From: Planomicrobium sp. Y74
GTDB taxonomy: Bacteria > Bacillota > Bacilli > Bacillales_A > Planococcaceae
Length of the DNA stretch: 64,000 nucleotides
Reading direction: 5' to 3'
Assembly: GCF_003668635.1 (NCBI RefSeq)
Contig: NZ_RCWH01000003.1
Location: 62,001-126,000, forward strand
The position numbers were made by a program, and so were the translations under genes. The notes under the pieces were generated by a model. That model had not been told where the DNA came from and did no database searches. It saw only the letters and a program-made list of their open reading frames with translations. Every line of letters begins with the position of its first letter. The stretch's first letter is position 1. This document shows, in pieces, positions 16,081 through 24,783 of this stretch.

Positions 16081-18033
16081 ATGTCAATGTACAGGAAATT
16101 GGCGATGGTGCTGGCAGCACTGGTATTGGCTTTAAGCGGTTTGTTTACTGGGGGAGTCGCGAATGCGGCAAAACCGGACAAGGGCAATAAACTGAAACCG
16201 ATCGATGTATCGCTTCGGATAATGGGCACGACGGATTTGCATACGAATTTCATGAATTATGATTATTATCAGGATAAAGAGTCCAACGAACTGGGCCTCG
16301 CGAAAACAGGTGTCTTAATAGAAGAAGCCCGTGCGGAAAACCCGAATAATCTTTTATTGGATAATGGAGATTTGATCCAGGGAACACCGTTCGGCGCTTA
16401 TAAAGTGTCGGTCGACCCGCTTGAAGAAGGGGAATTGCACCCGGCATACGCCGCGCTTAAATCCCTTAATTTCGATGCGTCGACTCTAGGCAACCACGAG
16501 TTCAATTTCGGTTTGGACTATTTGGACGAAGTTTTGGATGATGCTCCGTTCCCAGTCCTGAACGCAAACGTTCTGGATGCGGCAACAGGAGAGAATAAAT
16601 ACCAGCCTTACACAGTGATCGACAAAGAAGTGGTCGACCAGATGGGCAGAACACGTACGCTGCAAGTGGGCGTCATGGGTGTAGTTGCACCGAAAATCAT
16701 GCAATGGGACCGCACGCATCTTGAAGGCAAAGTCATTGCCGAAGACGCAGTGCAGTCAGTCGAGAAATTCATTCCGCAAATGAAAGCGGAAGGGGCGGAC
16801 GTTATCGTCGTTCTTTCGCATTCTGGAATTGGTGATGCAACACATGAACTCGGTGAAGAAGATGTAACGTATCAGATTTCACAAGTCGAAGGCGTTGATG
16901 CCATCATCACTGGCCACGACCACGACCTATTCCCTGGCGCATACGGTGATTTGCCGAATGTTGATCAGGAGCAAGGCACGATCAATGGCACACCGGTTGT
17001 CATGGCCGGCAATTTCGGCAGCCATCTGGGCGTCATTGATTTGACATTAAGCCCCCGCGGCAACGGCAAACGCTGGGTGGTAACTTCCGAGAAAGCGGAA
17101 CTGCGCGAAATCGATTCAACGACTGGCGAAGTTGCTGAGGAGGTAGTGGAAGCGGTCAAGGAAGCGCATGAAGGCACGATTGAATATGTCAACACACCGG
17201 TTGCTGAAACGACAGCGCCGATCAATAGTTATTTTGCTTTGGTAAATGACGATCCATCCATTCAATTGGTCAATAACGCTCAGACCTGGTATGTGGAGCA
17301 GCAGGTGGCAGGTACAGCAAACGAAGACTTACCGATCCTTTCAGCTGCGGCACCGTTCAAAGCAGGCGGCCGTAACGGCGGCGATTACTACACCAACATT
17401 GAAGCCGGCCAGATTGCGATTAAAAACGTTGCTGATCTCTACGTTTTCGACAACACGACATTCGCATTGAAAATGACGGGTGCAGATGTACAGGAATGGC
17501 TTGAAATGTCAGCTGGCCAATTCAATCAAATCGATCCGAACGCTGCGGGCGAGCAGCAATTGGTCAACAACGATTTCCGTACGTATAACTTCGATGTTAT
17601 CGACGGCGTCACGTATGAAATTGATGTAACAGAGCCGGCGAAATACGATACGGCTGGTAATGTAATCAATGAAGGCGCTAACCGCATCAAGAATCTTTCT
17701 TATGCAGGCGAGCCGATTGACCCGAACCAGGAATTCCTGGTTGCGACGAATAATTACCGTGCAAGCGGAAGCTTCCCGGGTGTTGTCAATGCAACAGAAG
17801 TGATTGACTATGCTTATGAGAACCGCCAAGTAGTCATTGATTATTTGGAAGAGCTTGAGACAATCGATCCTTCTGCAGATGATAACTGGACATTCGCGCC
17901 AATTACTGGCGAGCAGTCGATCGTCTTTGAGACATCCGACAATGCACAGGATAAAATCCCGGCAGACAGCGGCATCACATATATTGCGCCGACTGTGAAT
18001 GGTTTTGCGAAGTATGGCATTGCGATAGACTGA
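16081..18033 (+). CDS. Secreted 2',3'-cyclic-nucleotide phosphodiesterase/3'-nucleotidase (CpdB-like)
   Basis: Exported metallophosphoesterase of 650 aa. The signal peptide ends GVANA-A near residue 30. The calcineurin-type domain has Asp52-x-His54 in TTDLHTNF, LDNGDLIQG, GNHE at 137-140, VLSHSG and ITGHDHDLFPG; the C-terminal half is a 5'-nucleotidase C domain (SAAAPFKAGGRNGG, SGSFPGV). Such enzymes free phosphate and nucleosides from extracellular nucleotides. No LPxTG anchor is seen, so it is probably released. It is alone and bracketed by two copies of the same intergenic repeat module. Confidence 0.9.
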   Translation: MSMYRKLAMVLAALVLALSGLFTGGVANAAKPDKGNKLKPIDVSLRIMGTTDLHTNFMNYDYYQDKESNELGLAKTGVLIEEARAENPNNLLLDNGDLIQGTPFGAYKVSVDPLEEGELHPAYAALKSLNFDASTLGNHEFNFGLDYLDEVLDDAPFPVLNANVLDAATGENKYQPYTVIDKEVVDQMGRTRTLQVGVMGVVAPKIMQWDRTHLEGKVIAEDAVQSVEKFIPQMKAEGADVIVVLSHSGIGDATHELGEEDVTYQISQVEGVDAIITGHDHDLFPGAYGDLPNVDQEQGTINGTPVVMAGNFGSHLGVIDLTLSPRGNGKRWVVTSEKAELREIDSTTGEVAEEVVEAVKEAHEGTIEYVNTPVAETTAPINSYFALVNDDPSIQLVNNAQTWYVEQQVAGTANEDLPILSAAAPFKAGGRNGGDYYTNIEAGQIAIKNVADLYVFDNTTFALKMTGADVQEWLEMSAGQFNQIDPNAAGEQQLVNNDFRTYNFDVIDGVTYEIDVTEPAKYDTAGNVINEGANRIKNLSYAGEPIDPNQEFLVATNNYRASGSFPGVVNATEVIDYAYENRQVVIDYLEELETIDPSADDNWTFAPITGEQSIVFETSDNAQDKIPADSGITYIAPTVNGFAKYGIAID

Positions 18034-18052
18034 TAAAATCTTGAGTGAGAGG

Positions 18053-18081
18053 CCCATCCGCGGTATGCGGGTGGGTTTTTT
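18053..18081 (+). terminator. Rho-independent terminator after the nucleotidase gene
   Basis: Perfect 9-bp stem CCCATCCGC / GCGGGTGGG with TTTTTT tail. Confidence 0.92.
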
Positions 18082-18219
18082 GATGTGTGGAGGAGTGGTT
18101 TTCAATGCGCTTTGGCGCTCCGGAGAGGAAGAGAGATGGAAAAAGGAGCAGTTCTGGAGGTGTGTTGTTTTTAGCTCATTTCTTCGGGACCTTCTATTTA
18201 GAGGAAGTTAAGTTAGGTT

Positions 18220-18324
18220 GACGTATAGCTTGAAGGAGTTGTCGTATAGAGGAATTTTGTTGTCGTATAGAGTCACTTTGTTGACGTATAAATTGGTTTT
18301 AGTGACGGATAGCCGATTTTAGCT
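18220..18324 (+). repeat. Family B 21-bp array, 5 units (B3)
   Basis: Units start at 18220, 18241, 18262, 18283 and 18304. Two read GTCGTATAGA and two GACGTATA; the last is the deviant GACGGATAGCCGATTT. The flanks from about 18106 match those of B1/B2, so the array lies in the second copy of a roughly 400-bp module. Confidence 0.88.
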
Positions 18325-18376
18325 CATATCTATTCAATATGACGCCAAATAAGAAGTTAGAAGGGATTGGTTTGAG

Positions 18377-18417
18377 GCAGCTGGCGCACGCCAGCTGCCT
18401 GGGGCGGCGTGCCGCCC
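18377..18417 (+). repeat. Paired GC-rich hairpins of the B-H-A module, copy 2
   Basis: GCAGCTGGCGC/ACGCCAGCTGC (18377-18398) and GGGCGGCG/TGCCGCCC (18402-18417), nearly identical to copy 1 and followed by the same GATCAAAACAGTTCTTGGT segment. Confidence 0.85.
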
Positions 18418-18443
18418 GATCAAAACAGTTCTTGGTTTGTTGT

Positions 18444-18538
18444 CTTACGGTTTCTGTTTTTTATCATATGATTTAGCGTTTCTATCTTATGATTTCGCAC
18501 TTTTATCTTATGATTTGAGTTTCTTATCTAACGATTGG
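18444..18538 (+). repeat. Family A 21-bp array, 4 units plus end unit (A2)
   Basis: Units at 18444, 18465, 18486 and 18507 (CTTACGG, CATATGA, CTTATGA, CTTATGA), then the end unit CTAACGATTGG. The 21-bp period yields an apparent heptapeptide repeat LSYDFxx in one frame, but there is no credible start. Confidence 0.88.
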
Positions 18539-18581
18539 CAAGTCTGCTGCTTTCTTCAACAGTTCATAGATTGGTTTGCAA

Positions 18582-18620
18582 CAGCTGGCGCACACCAGCT
18601 GCCTGTGGCGGCACGCCGCC
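18582..18620 (+). repeat. Paired GC-rich hairpins, partial module copy 3
   Basis: CAGCTGGCGCACACCAGCTG and GTGGCGGCACGCCGCC, a diverged third copy without a preceding B array. Confidence 0.75.
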
Positions 18621-18647
18621 CGATCAAAGCAGCTCTTGGTCTGTTAT

Positions 18648-18722
18648 CTTATGGTTTCTGTTTCTTATCTTATGACTTCTACTTTCTTTCTTACGATTTC
18701 ACACATTTATCTAACGGTTTCC
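18648..18722 (+). repeat. Family A 21-bp array, 3 units plus end unit (A3)
   Basis: Units at 18648, 18669 and 18690, end unit CTAACGGTTTCC at 18711. With A2 and copy 2 it shows a local duplication of hairpins plus array. Nothing else is recognisable up to the acetyltransferase at 18836. Confidence 0.85.
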
Positions 18723-18835
18723 TAATCGCACTCCACTCTACTTTCTTATAAAATATATCCACCTTCTCCCATATTCCATATTCTCACAGCAGCCCGGTTG
18801 TGCTACGCTGAATACAACAGTGGAGGGGATAGAAG

Positions 18836-19378
18836 ATGTTTACATACAAGATTGATGAAGAATTGTCGCTGAAATTATTGGAAGAGAAAGATGCGGAGCG
18901 GGTGTTTGAATTGACGGACGGTTCGCGCGCTTATTTGAAGGAATGGCTGCCGTGGCTGGATTACACGAAAACGGTTGAGGACTCGCGTGATTTTATTCGC
19001 ATGAGCCGCAAGAATTATGCAGAAAACAAGACCTTGAATACAGGGATTGTTTACAAAGGCGAGATTGTTGGACTGGCTGGATTCAATGAGCTGGCGTGGG
19101 CGAATAAGACGGCAAAAATCGGTTATTGGCTGGGACAGGATTATCAGGGCCACGGAATTATGACGAGGGTGGCGGAAGCGCTGACGGAAATTTCGTTTGG
19201 GCCGCTGGGCATGAACCGTACGGAAATTCGTGTGGCGACTGGCAATAGCAAGAGCCGCGGAATTCCTGAGCGTCTTGGGTATACGGACGAGGGAACTCTG
19301 CGCCAGGTGGAATGGCTGTATGACCATTTTGTCGATCACATCGTTTACGCAATGCTGGCGGCCGAGTGGAAAAAGTAA
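18836..19378 (+). CDS. GNAT acetyltransferase, RimJ/RimL-like
   Basis: Cytosolic N-acetyltransferase of 180 aa in the RimJ/RimL subgroup, similar in layout to Bacillus YdaF. The acetyl-CoA binding part is AKIGYWLGQDYQGHGIMTRV, followed by NRTEIRVATGNSKSRGIPERLGY. The usual Asn-x-x-Ser before the last helix is here NSKSRGI, close to consensus. The ATG follows GGAGGGG. An ABC exporter operon begins 18 bases later, so it may be the first gene of that transcript. Substrate unknown. Confidence 0.88.
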   Translation: MFTYKIDEELSLKLLEEKDAERVFELTDGSRAYLKEWLPWLDYTKTVEDSRDFIRMSRKNYAENKTLNTGIVYKGEIVGLAGFNELAWANKTAKIGYWLGQDYQGHGIMTRVAEALTEISFGPLGMNRTEIRVATGNSKSRGIPERLGYTDEGTLRQVEWLYDHFVDHIVYAMLAAEWKK

Positions 19379-19396
19379 AACGAACGGGGTGCTGAT

Positions 19397-20119
19397 ATGA
19401 GTCACACGATCCGGATCGAAAATTTGAGCAAGAACTACGGCAAACAGCAAGTGTTGAAGGACATCGATTTGACGGTAGGCGAAGGTCAGATTTTCGGCTT
19501 GATCGGCCCGTCCGGATCCGGCAAGACGACGCTCGTGAAGATGATTGTCGGCATCGATTCGCCTGATAGAGGAACAGTGACTGTCATGGGAGCGCGGGTG
19601 CCGAATCTGGAGCTGCTGCAGGATGTCGGTTATATGGCACAGTCGGATGCCTTGTATCCGGAGCTGACCGGCAAAGAAAATCTGGTGTTTTTTGCGTCGC
19701 TGTTCGGCTTAAAAGGAGCCAAGCTGAAAGAGCGGATCGCCTATGTATCGAAACTGGTGGAGCTTGATGATGCGCTGAATAAGAAAGTGGCAGCATACTC
19801 CGGCGGAATGAAACGTCGCTTATCGCTGGCAATCGCGCTTGCCCATGATCCGAAGCTGCTGATTCTGGACGAGCCGACGGTTGGGATCGATCCCGAATTG
19901 CGGCAGTCGGTGTGGCAGGAGCTGCTGGAATTGATGGCACAGGGCAAGACGATTGTGCTGACGACGCATGTCATGGATGAAGCAGCGAAATGCGAAATGA
20001 TTGCGCTGGTTCGGGATGGCGGAATTTTGGCGAGCGGATCGCCTGACGAGTTGAAAGCGAAATACGGAGCGGCGGATCTGGAAGGCGTCTTTTTGGCAGC
20101 AGGGAGGGGCGGACAATGA
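19397..20119 (+). CDS. ABC exporter ATP-binding protein
   Basis: ATPase subunit (240 aa) of an ABC-2-type exporter. Walker A GPSGSGKTT, signature AYSGGMKRRLSLAIAL, Walker B LLILDEPTVGID and H-loop TTHVMDEA are all present. It overlaps the permease gene by 4 bp. This type exports drugs, lipids or peptides; no substrate clue is nearby. Confidence 0.92.
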   Translation: MSHTIRIENLSKNYGKQQVLKDIDLTVGEGQIFGLIGPSGSGKTTLVKMIVGIDSPDRGTVTVMGARVPNLELLQDVGYMAQSDALYPELTGKENLVFFASLFGLKGAKLKERIAYVSKLVELDDALNKKVAAYSGGMKRRLSLAIALAHDPKLLILDEPTVGIDPELRQSVWQELLELMAQGKTIVLTTHVMDEAAKCEMIALVRDGGILASGSPDELKAKYGAADLEGVFLAAGRGGQ

Positions 20120-21153
20120 GGATCTCAGCTCTCGTGAAACGCATCATGCTGCAGATGTTCCGTGATAAACGGACGCTGGCACTGCTGTTTCTCGCTCCTT
20201 TGCTAGTCCTGACATTGATGTATCTGATTTTCGACAGCAATGAGGAAGAAATGAAGTTGGGTGTAGTGGGCGGAAACGACTTGCTCATTGAGACGCTGGA
20301 ATCGCAAAGTATCCGGGTGGAGAATTTTGAGTCGGCTGATAACGATACAGTATTGGAAAATGATCTGGACGCCATATTGGAGCTGAAATCTAACGGAGCG
20401 GTTTTAACGCTTGAAAATGATGACCCCACGCAGGCAAAAGCGCTATTGGCACAGATCAGCCAGGCTCTGGCGTTCCAGAGCCAAGGGGCTGCTGAACAAA
20501 ACGCTTCGGCTGCTGAGCTTGAAACCAATTATATCTATGGCAATGAAGACACGGAATTCTTTGACGTCATCGGACCGATATTGGTTGGCTTCTTCGTCTT
20601 CTTTTTCGTTTTCCTCATTTCAGGAATCGGCTTATTGAAGGAACGTGTTTCCGGTACATTGGAACGGGTGCTGGCTACACCAGTCAAACGCTGGGAAATC
20701 GTCGGGGCTTACTTGATCGGCTTCGGTATATTCGCGATAATCCAAACGACAATCGTCGTTTCCTTTTCCATCTGGATTCTGGATATGGTGATGGAAGGCG
20801 AGGTATGGCATGTGATCATCATCAATTTGATGCTGGCCCTGGTGGCGCTGTCGCTCGGGATTTTATTGTCCACGTTTGCGGGATCTGAATTCCAGATGGT
20901 CCAGTTCATCCCGCTGGTCATCGTGCCACAGATTTTTTTCTCAGGCATTTTCCCACTTGACGGGATGGCGGACTGGCTGCAAAACCTTGGGCGCATCATG
21001 CCCTTGTATTACGGGGCCGACGCGCTGAAAGCCGTGATGTATAGAGGCGAAGGGTTAACCGATGTATGGGGAGATTTGCTGGTGCTGGGACTTTTCGCTT
21101 TATTGTTCATCGTCTTGAATATTTTGGCGCTGAAGAGGTATAGAAAATTATAG
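20116..21153 (+). CDS. ABC-2 type permease
   Basis: Membrane subunit (345 aa) of the exporter above. One membrane helix near residues 18-36, a large extracytoplasmic part to about 150, then five helices, with the ABC-2 segment ERVSGTLERVLATPVKRWEI. It begins inside the ATPase stop (ATGA). Full-length and intact. The next gene starts 72 bases on, with its own RBS. Confidence 0.9.
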   Translation: MRISALVKRIMLQMFRDKRTLALLFLAPLLVLTLMYLIFDSNEEEMKLGVVGGNDLLIETLESQSIRVENFESADNDTVLENDLDAILELKSNGAVLTLENDDPTQAKALLAQISQALAFQSQGAAEQNASAAELETNYIYGNEDTEFFDVIGPILVGFFVFFFVFLISGIGLLKERVSGTLERVLATPVKRWEIVGAYLIGFGIFAIIQTTIVVSFSIWILDMVMEGEVWHVIIINLMLALVALSLGILLSTFAGSEFQMVQFIPLVIVPQIFFSGIFPLDGMADWLQNLGRIMPLYYGADALKAVMYRGEGLTDVWGDLLVLGLFALLFIVLNILALKRYRKL

Positions 21154-21225
21154 TTTATTTTACCCGTGTCCCCGTTTATCATGAATAATAGAGAAATAAT
21201 AAATTACAGCATGGAGGAAGACACA

Positions 21226-21513
21226 ATGAAATTTTTAGGAATCGGAATTGTCACGGCTGCCATCAGCTTGTTGCTCGGCTACTTCCTGGAAGACTGGAAC
21301 CTGGCATTCCTGATCGCAGGCATTCTTGGAATCGTCGGCGTCCTTTGGGGACTGCTGTTTTCAGGTGTACTTAAAGGTTCTGGCGGCATGGAGCGCATGA
21401 CCAGCTCTGAACGCCGCAAGGAAAGCGCAAGACGCAACGCGAGAATGAGAAATGCCTTTTTGTTCGCATTGCCGAATCTATTGGCTGCCCTTGCAGCTTT
21501 GTGGATTTTCTAA
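21226..21513 (+). CDS. Small membrane protein, DUF5316-like
   Basis: 95 aa with three hydrophobic stretches (about residues 1-22, 24-48 and 76-95) and a basic loop rich in Arg and Ser between them. ATGGAGGAAG precedes the ATG at 21226, so the longer frame from 21166 is rejected. The DUF5316 assignment is from memory and tentative. No function known. Confidence 0.72.
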   Translation: MKFLGIGIVTAAISLLLGYFLEDWNLAFLIAGILGIVGVLWGLLFSGVLKGSGGMERMTSSERRKESARRNARMRNAFLFALPNLLAALAALWIF

Positions 21514-21531
21514 TACGCATCATTGAAGATG

Positions 21532-21567
21532 ACCTTCGAGCCAAATGGACTCGAGGGTTATTTTTTT
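21532..21567 (+). terminator. Rho-independent terminator
   Basis: ACCTTCGAG / CTCGAGGGT stem with loop of 9 and a T-run. Confidence 0.8.
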
Positions 21568-21651
21568 GAGCGCTAAAGGGGATTTCGAAACTTCTTGGCG
21601 AATTAAATCGGAAGATGTGAGATAATTTGGAAAAGGTTGAGGAGGCGCGAT

Positions 21652-21873
21652 GTGTTAAAGAAGGTTTTAATAGGGGCTGCACTTTTCACAGTGGGATTCA
21701 TCATTAAGGATTTAAGAAGCGGTGAAGAAGTGCTGTTGGAGAATATCCTGACATACGGCGGTTTCGCTTTAGCTGTCATTGCGTTTAAAGAATGGGTCGA
21801 AGTGCCATACGATTGGGATAAGCATAAAAATAAAAACAAAGACAAGGATAAAGAGAGGGAAAATCTCAATTAG
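21652..21873 (+). CDS. Small membrane protein of unknown function
   Basis: 73 aa starting at GTG 21652, 7 bases after GGAGG. Two hydrophobic segments (residues 4-18 and 33-50) are followed by a very basic tail of alternating Lys and Asn/Asp. I do not recognise the family. The TTG at 21637 lies before the RBS and is not a start. Confidence 0.6.
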   Translation: MLKKVLIGAALFTVGFIIKDLRSGEEVLLENILTYGGFALAVIAFKEWVEVPYDWDKHKNKNKDKDKERENLN

Positions 21874-22018
21874 ATTGGGATTTTTTTATTTATATACGGC
21901 TTTTCATTCAAAAATATTGTAATAGAAAGCCCCAAGGTTTTCATTTTCAGAAAAGGGGGAATAGTGTGGGAACGATTTTTTTGGCAATACCATCACATGA
22001 AGCGAAGGAGGGCATCCG

Positions 22019-22777
22019 ATGTTGGGATATTACAGCAAGCTATCAACGGAAGTCTATGGAGTCGATAAGCCGATTGGAACGTCGTTCGGCGATGTGGAGT
22101 TCTATCTGGACCGGCTCGCCGGCATCACGGGTCGCATTCTTGAACCGGCAACCGGAACAGGGCGTATGCTCGTACCTTTGCTTGAGAATAATTTAGACGT
22201 GGACGGATTCGACAGTTCACCGGAAATGCTGGAGATGTGCAGGAAGAATTGCGAAGAACGCGGGTTGACACCGAATCTGTTCGAAGCGGATATGCTGACT
22301 TTTTCGCTCGGCACGGAATATGACGCAATCGTCGTTCCAGCCGGCACATTCCTGCTGCTGCATGAGCGGGAAGCTTCGTTCAAAGCGTTAGAGAATTTCC
22401 ATCAGCATTTAAAACCGGGCGGCAAACTGATTATGGATCTGTATTTGCCGACGGACAATGAAGTCGGAAATTCGACGCTGCGTTCATGGGAGCTTGAAGA
22501 CGGTGAAGTGATCACGCTTGAAACGACAACGAAAGAAATCGATCACATCAATCAATTCAGTGTGGCTCATAACCGCTACGAGAGATGGAAAGGCGGGAAA
22601 CTGCTGGATACCGAGCTCGAACGATTTGCGATGCGCTGGTACGGCGTTGAGGAATTCCGCACAATTCTTGAGAACCACGGATTCCGCGACATCGTCATTT
22701 CCGCGGACTATCAATTCGGCAAGTATCCGGATAGTGTGAAACAAAGCATCACGTTTGAGGCGGTTGCGGAGAAATAA
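22019..22777 (+). CDS. Class I SAM-dependent methyltransferase
   Basis: Soluble methyltransferase, 252 aa. SAM-binding motif I is ILEPATGTGRMLVPLLE (about residues 41-57), followed by DGFDSSPEMLEMC and FEADMLTF; the C-terminal part is beta-rich as in small-molecule methyltransferases. GAAGGAGG lies upstream of the ATG. It stands alone before a bidirectional terminator. Substrate unknown. Confidence 0.88.
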   Translation: MLGYYSKLSTEVYGVDKPIGTSFGDVEFYLDRLAGITGRILEPATGTGRMLVPLLENNLDVDGFDSSPEMLEMCRKNCEERGLTPNLFEADMLTFSLGTEYDAIVVPAGTFLLLHEREASFKALENFHQHLKPGGKLIMDLYLPTDNEVGNSTLRSWELEDGEVITLETTTKEIDHINQFSVAHNRYERWKGGKLLDTELERFAMRWYGVEEFRTILENHGFRDIVISADYQFGKYPDSVKQSITFEAVAEK

Positions 22778-22786
22778 ACATAGCAA

Positions 22787-22819
22787 AAGAGCCTGGAATA
22801 TTCTCCAGGCTCTTTATGT
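22787..22819. terminator. Bidirectional terminator
   Basis: Perfect stem AAAGAGCCTGGA / TCCAGGCTCTTT serving the methyltransferase and the convergent XRE gene. Confidence 0.9.
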
Positions 22820-22825
22820 TTGGGT

Positions 22826-23050
22826 TTATTTCGCTGCCGTTTCTTCATCATTCCGGTATTCCAGGATGTCGCCGGGCTGGCAATCGAGGGCTTTGCAGAT
22901 GGCCTCGAGAGTTGAAAAGCGGATCGCTTTCGCTTTGCCGTTTTTCAAAATGGATAGGTTCGCCATAGTGATGCCGACTTTTTCCGTCAGTTCCGTCACG
23001 CTCATTTTCCGTTTTGCCAACACAACATCAATATTGATAATAATCGCCAT
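22826..23050 (-). CDS. XRE-family regulator, YozG-like
   Basis: A 74-aa single-domain HTH protein: residues 11-65 form the helix-turn-helix (SVTELTEKVGITMANLSILKNG). GAGGTG precedes ATG 23050. It lies 10 bases after a DUF2975 gene in the same direction; DUF2975 plus a short YozG-type regulator is a common pair in Firmicutes, and the regulator probably controls its own operon. The ligand or signal is not known. Confidence 0.88.
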   Translation of the reverse strand: MAIIINIDVVLAKRKMSVTELTEKVGITMANLSILKNGKAKAIRFSTLEAICKALDCQPGDILEYRNDEETAAK

Positions 23051-23060
23051 TATCGTCACC

Positions 23061-23540
23061 TCAGACCGTTAAATCGTTTTCAGATTTTATTTCAATCGCA
23101 TTTTCAAAAAGCTTTTGGAGTACTGCCGCAAAGACGGCGATGACAAAGGCACCGAATGTAATGACCATGCCCAGTCCGCCAAGCCCCGGCGCGTCATCGA
23201 CCTGTGCCATGTAAAGGATGAGCGGCAGGCACAGAATGTAAATTCCCATAATTGTCAGCGCGCAATACTTGATGTTTTTCAGCGCTTTGACCGACAGTTC
23301 AGAGAACGCGATGTTCTTATCGATGTAACTCAGCAGCTTCAGCGACTGGTACAGCGCAATAAAATAGGCGATTGCCGTTATATAGAGTGCAATCATGAAG
23401 ATCCATTGCAGAAAAGCCCATTCCGGCAAGAGTTCAGCGACAAAAGAGCTGAGCGGCGGTACGACGAATATGCAGATTGCCAGTACCGGCAGCGCCATCA
23501 GGACGATGACGATTTTCAAGAAGATTGTTTCCCGTTTCAT
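23061..23540 (-). CDS. DUF2975 membrane protein
   Basis: 159 aa with four hydrophobic segments, the DUF2975 layout, and the signature-like SLKLLSYIDKNIAFSELSVKALKNIKYCAL. GAGGTG sits 7 bases before ATG 23540; the frame upstream to 23582 has no RBS. It is the first gene of an operon with the XRE regulator. Function unknown; possibly a membrane sensor partner of the regulator. Confidence 0.85.
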   Translation of the reverse strand: MKRETIFLKIVIVLMALPVLAICIFVVPPLSSFVAELLPEWAFLQWIFMIALYITAIAYFIALYQSLKLLSYIDKNIAFSELSVKALKNIKYCALTIMGIYILCLPLILYMAQVDDAPGLGGLGMVITFGAFVIAVFAAVLQKLFENAIEIKSENDLTV

Positions 23541-23592
23541 ATTCAGCACCTCGTTCATAAATTCATATATTGAAGATACCATATATTTTATC

Positions 23593-23619
23593 GAATATCA
23601 ATAAATAATTATTGAATAT
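23593..23619 (-). promoter_or_regulatory. AT-rich dyad upstream of the DUF2975-XRE operon
   Basis: GAATATCAATAA and TTATTGAATAT form an imperfect inverted repeat about 55 bases before the DUF2975 start, a plausible autoregulation site for the XRE protein. AT-rich composition makes chance similarity possible. Confidence 0.35.
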
Positions 23620-23674
23620 GAATTGTTTTGGGTGGAGTTTAGGGTTAGGAGGAAGAGCAAGGAAAAACAGCCTG

Positions 23675-23708
23675 GTGTGAAAGCTTTGGATGTAAAAGCG
23701 TTTCACAC
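23675..23708 (-). terminator. Hairpin after the 94-aa membrane protein gene
   Basis: GTGTGAAACGCTTT / AAAGCTTTCACAC on the minus strand, 13-14 bp with one mismatch; the T-run is displaced, so termination is uncertain. Confidence 0.45.
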
Positions 23709-23736
23709 AAGCAGGATGTTAGTTGTGAATCTGAAA

Positions 23737-24021
23737 TTAATTTTTATTGCTGTGCTTTCTTGTAAAGCTCCATATGATGGCAGGGATTAACATGCCTAAT
23801 AATAGCCATGAAATCAAGACAAAAGGAATTCCTGAATATCCTTTTCCAAGTACATATATCTGCAATACACAGAAAAATAGACCGTATACAATCACTGTGA
23901 CAGGTATGAATCTCCGGTAATTTTTATTCTTCATAACTAGATAAAGCCCTATAGTTAAAGCAATCATCGTTAAAACAAATAAGGGAAGGGACCAGGAAAG
24001 CTCAAATATACGCAAGTTCAA
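23737..24021 (-). CDS. Small membrane protein of unknown function
   Basis: 94 aa with three hydrophobic stretches (about residues 9-30, 38-60 and 66-85) and a basic tail. The TTG start has GGAGG 7 bases upstream, so I accept it. It is somewhat YesK-like in size and layout, but I do not recognise the family with confidence. Its GC content is lower than that of the surrounding genes. Confidence 0.6.
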   Translation of the reverse strand: MNLRIFELSWSLPLFVLTMIALTIGLYLVMKNKNYRRFIPVTVIVYGLFFCVLQIYVLGKGYSGIPFVLISWLLLGMLIPAIIWSFTRKHSNKN

Positions 24022-24144
24022 TCTAATTCCTCCAGACTAAACAAAGTGTCATATCTTTAAGTTAACAAGATATGCTGACTATTAATGATAAAATAAATAT
24101 AGAGTTTGCATAGTACAGGAATGTTTGAAGAAGGGGAGGATATT

Positions 24145-24483
24145 ATGAAAAAGTTGATGATCCTGATTGGCGTGTTTCTTATTATCTTTATTCTTTTCTT
24201 CTTTAATAATCCCCCTGAAAGCGAGCCTTATATAGAGGGCTATGTTGTAGAAGCAGACTTTAACAGATTTTTAGTTGTTAACGGTATAACTGGAGAACAA
24301 GCGAAAAGTATGACTCAGAAAGACGTTGTAAAACTCGCTAATGTAGAAGCGGTTTGGGTTAGCAAGTATAATTTTTTCCAATTCAGAGAAGGACAGAAAG
24401 TAAGAGTTTGGATAAGCGGAGCAGTAGCTGAGTCCTTTCCAGAGCAAGGAAAAGCAGATTATGTAGAGGTAATTCGTGAATAA
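24145..24483 (+). CDS. DUF3221 protein with N-terminal membrane anchor
   Basis: 112 aa: one membrane helix (residues 3-22), then a small extracytoplasmic domain with GYVVEADFNRFLVVNGI, EAVWVSKYNFFQFREGQKVRVWISG, and a closing EQGKADYVEVI, the DUF3221 pattern. GGGGAGG lies upstream of ATG 24145; the earlier in-frame ATG at 24106 has no RBS. Role unknown. Confidence 0.85.
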   Translation: MKKLMILIGVFLIIFILFFFNNPPESEPYIEGYVVEADFNRFLVVNGITGEQAKSMTQKDVVKLANVEAVWVSKYNFFQFREGQKVRVWISGAVAESFPEQGKADYVEVIRE

Positions 24484-24561
24484 TTTTATACTTTAGGAGT
24501 AAAAGATCTTATTTTATTTATCAGGGGATTGATTATATAGCCATTGAAAATAGGTCTAAGG

Positions 24562-24593
24562 AAAAGCTCAGTTCACTGAACTGAGCTTTTTTT
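24562..24593. terminator. Bidirectional terminator overlapping a coding end
   Basis: Stem AAAAGCTCAGTTCA / CTGAACTGAGCTTTT. The last four codons and stop of the minus-strand gene at 24573 lie inside the hairpin. Confidence 0.85.
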
Positions 24594-24758
24594 GCGCTTA
24601 ATATACGGCTTTGTCGCTAAGTAGCAAGCAAGCAGTATGCACAGGGCGGAAATTACGAAAATGATCAACTTGCCATTAAAGTGCATATCTGAATTGGCGA
24701 CAATTACAACTGTCAATAATGGGATGAAAAACAGTGGGAATATTTTTTTGTCACGCAT
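24573..24758 (-). CDS. Small membrane protein of unknown function (61 aa)
   Basis: Two hydrophobic segments (residues 5-22 and 28-46) and a basic C-terminus. GAGGT is 8 bases before the ATG at 24758. It is the last of a run of four small minus-strand genes. Its final codons form part of the terminator stem. No recognised family. Confidence 0.6.
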   Translation of the reverse strand: MRDKKIFPLFFIPLLTVVIVANSDMHFNGKLIIFVISALCILLACYLATKPYIKRKKSSVQ

Positions 24759-24783
24759 GAATGGTACCTCGATTTCCATGGAT

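Noticed and set aside
18437-18751. 104-aa frame made of LSYDFxx heptapeptides
   Set aside because: It only translates arrays A2/A3 and the hairpins between; a 21-bp period keeps any frame open. No RBS or start fits.
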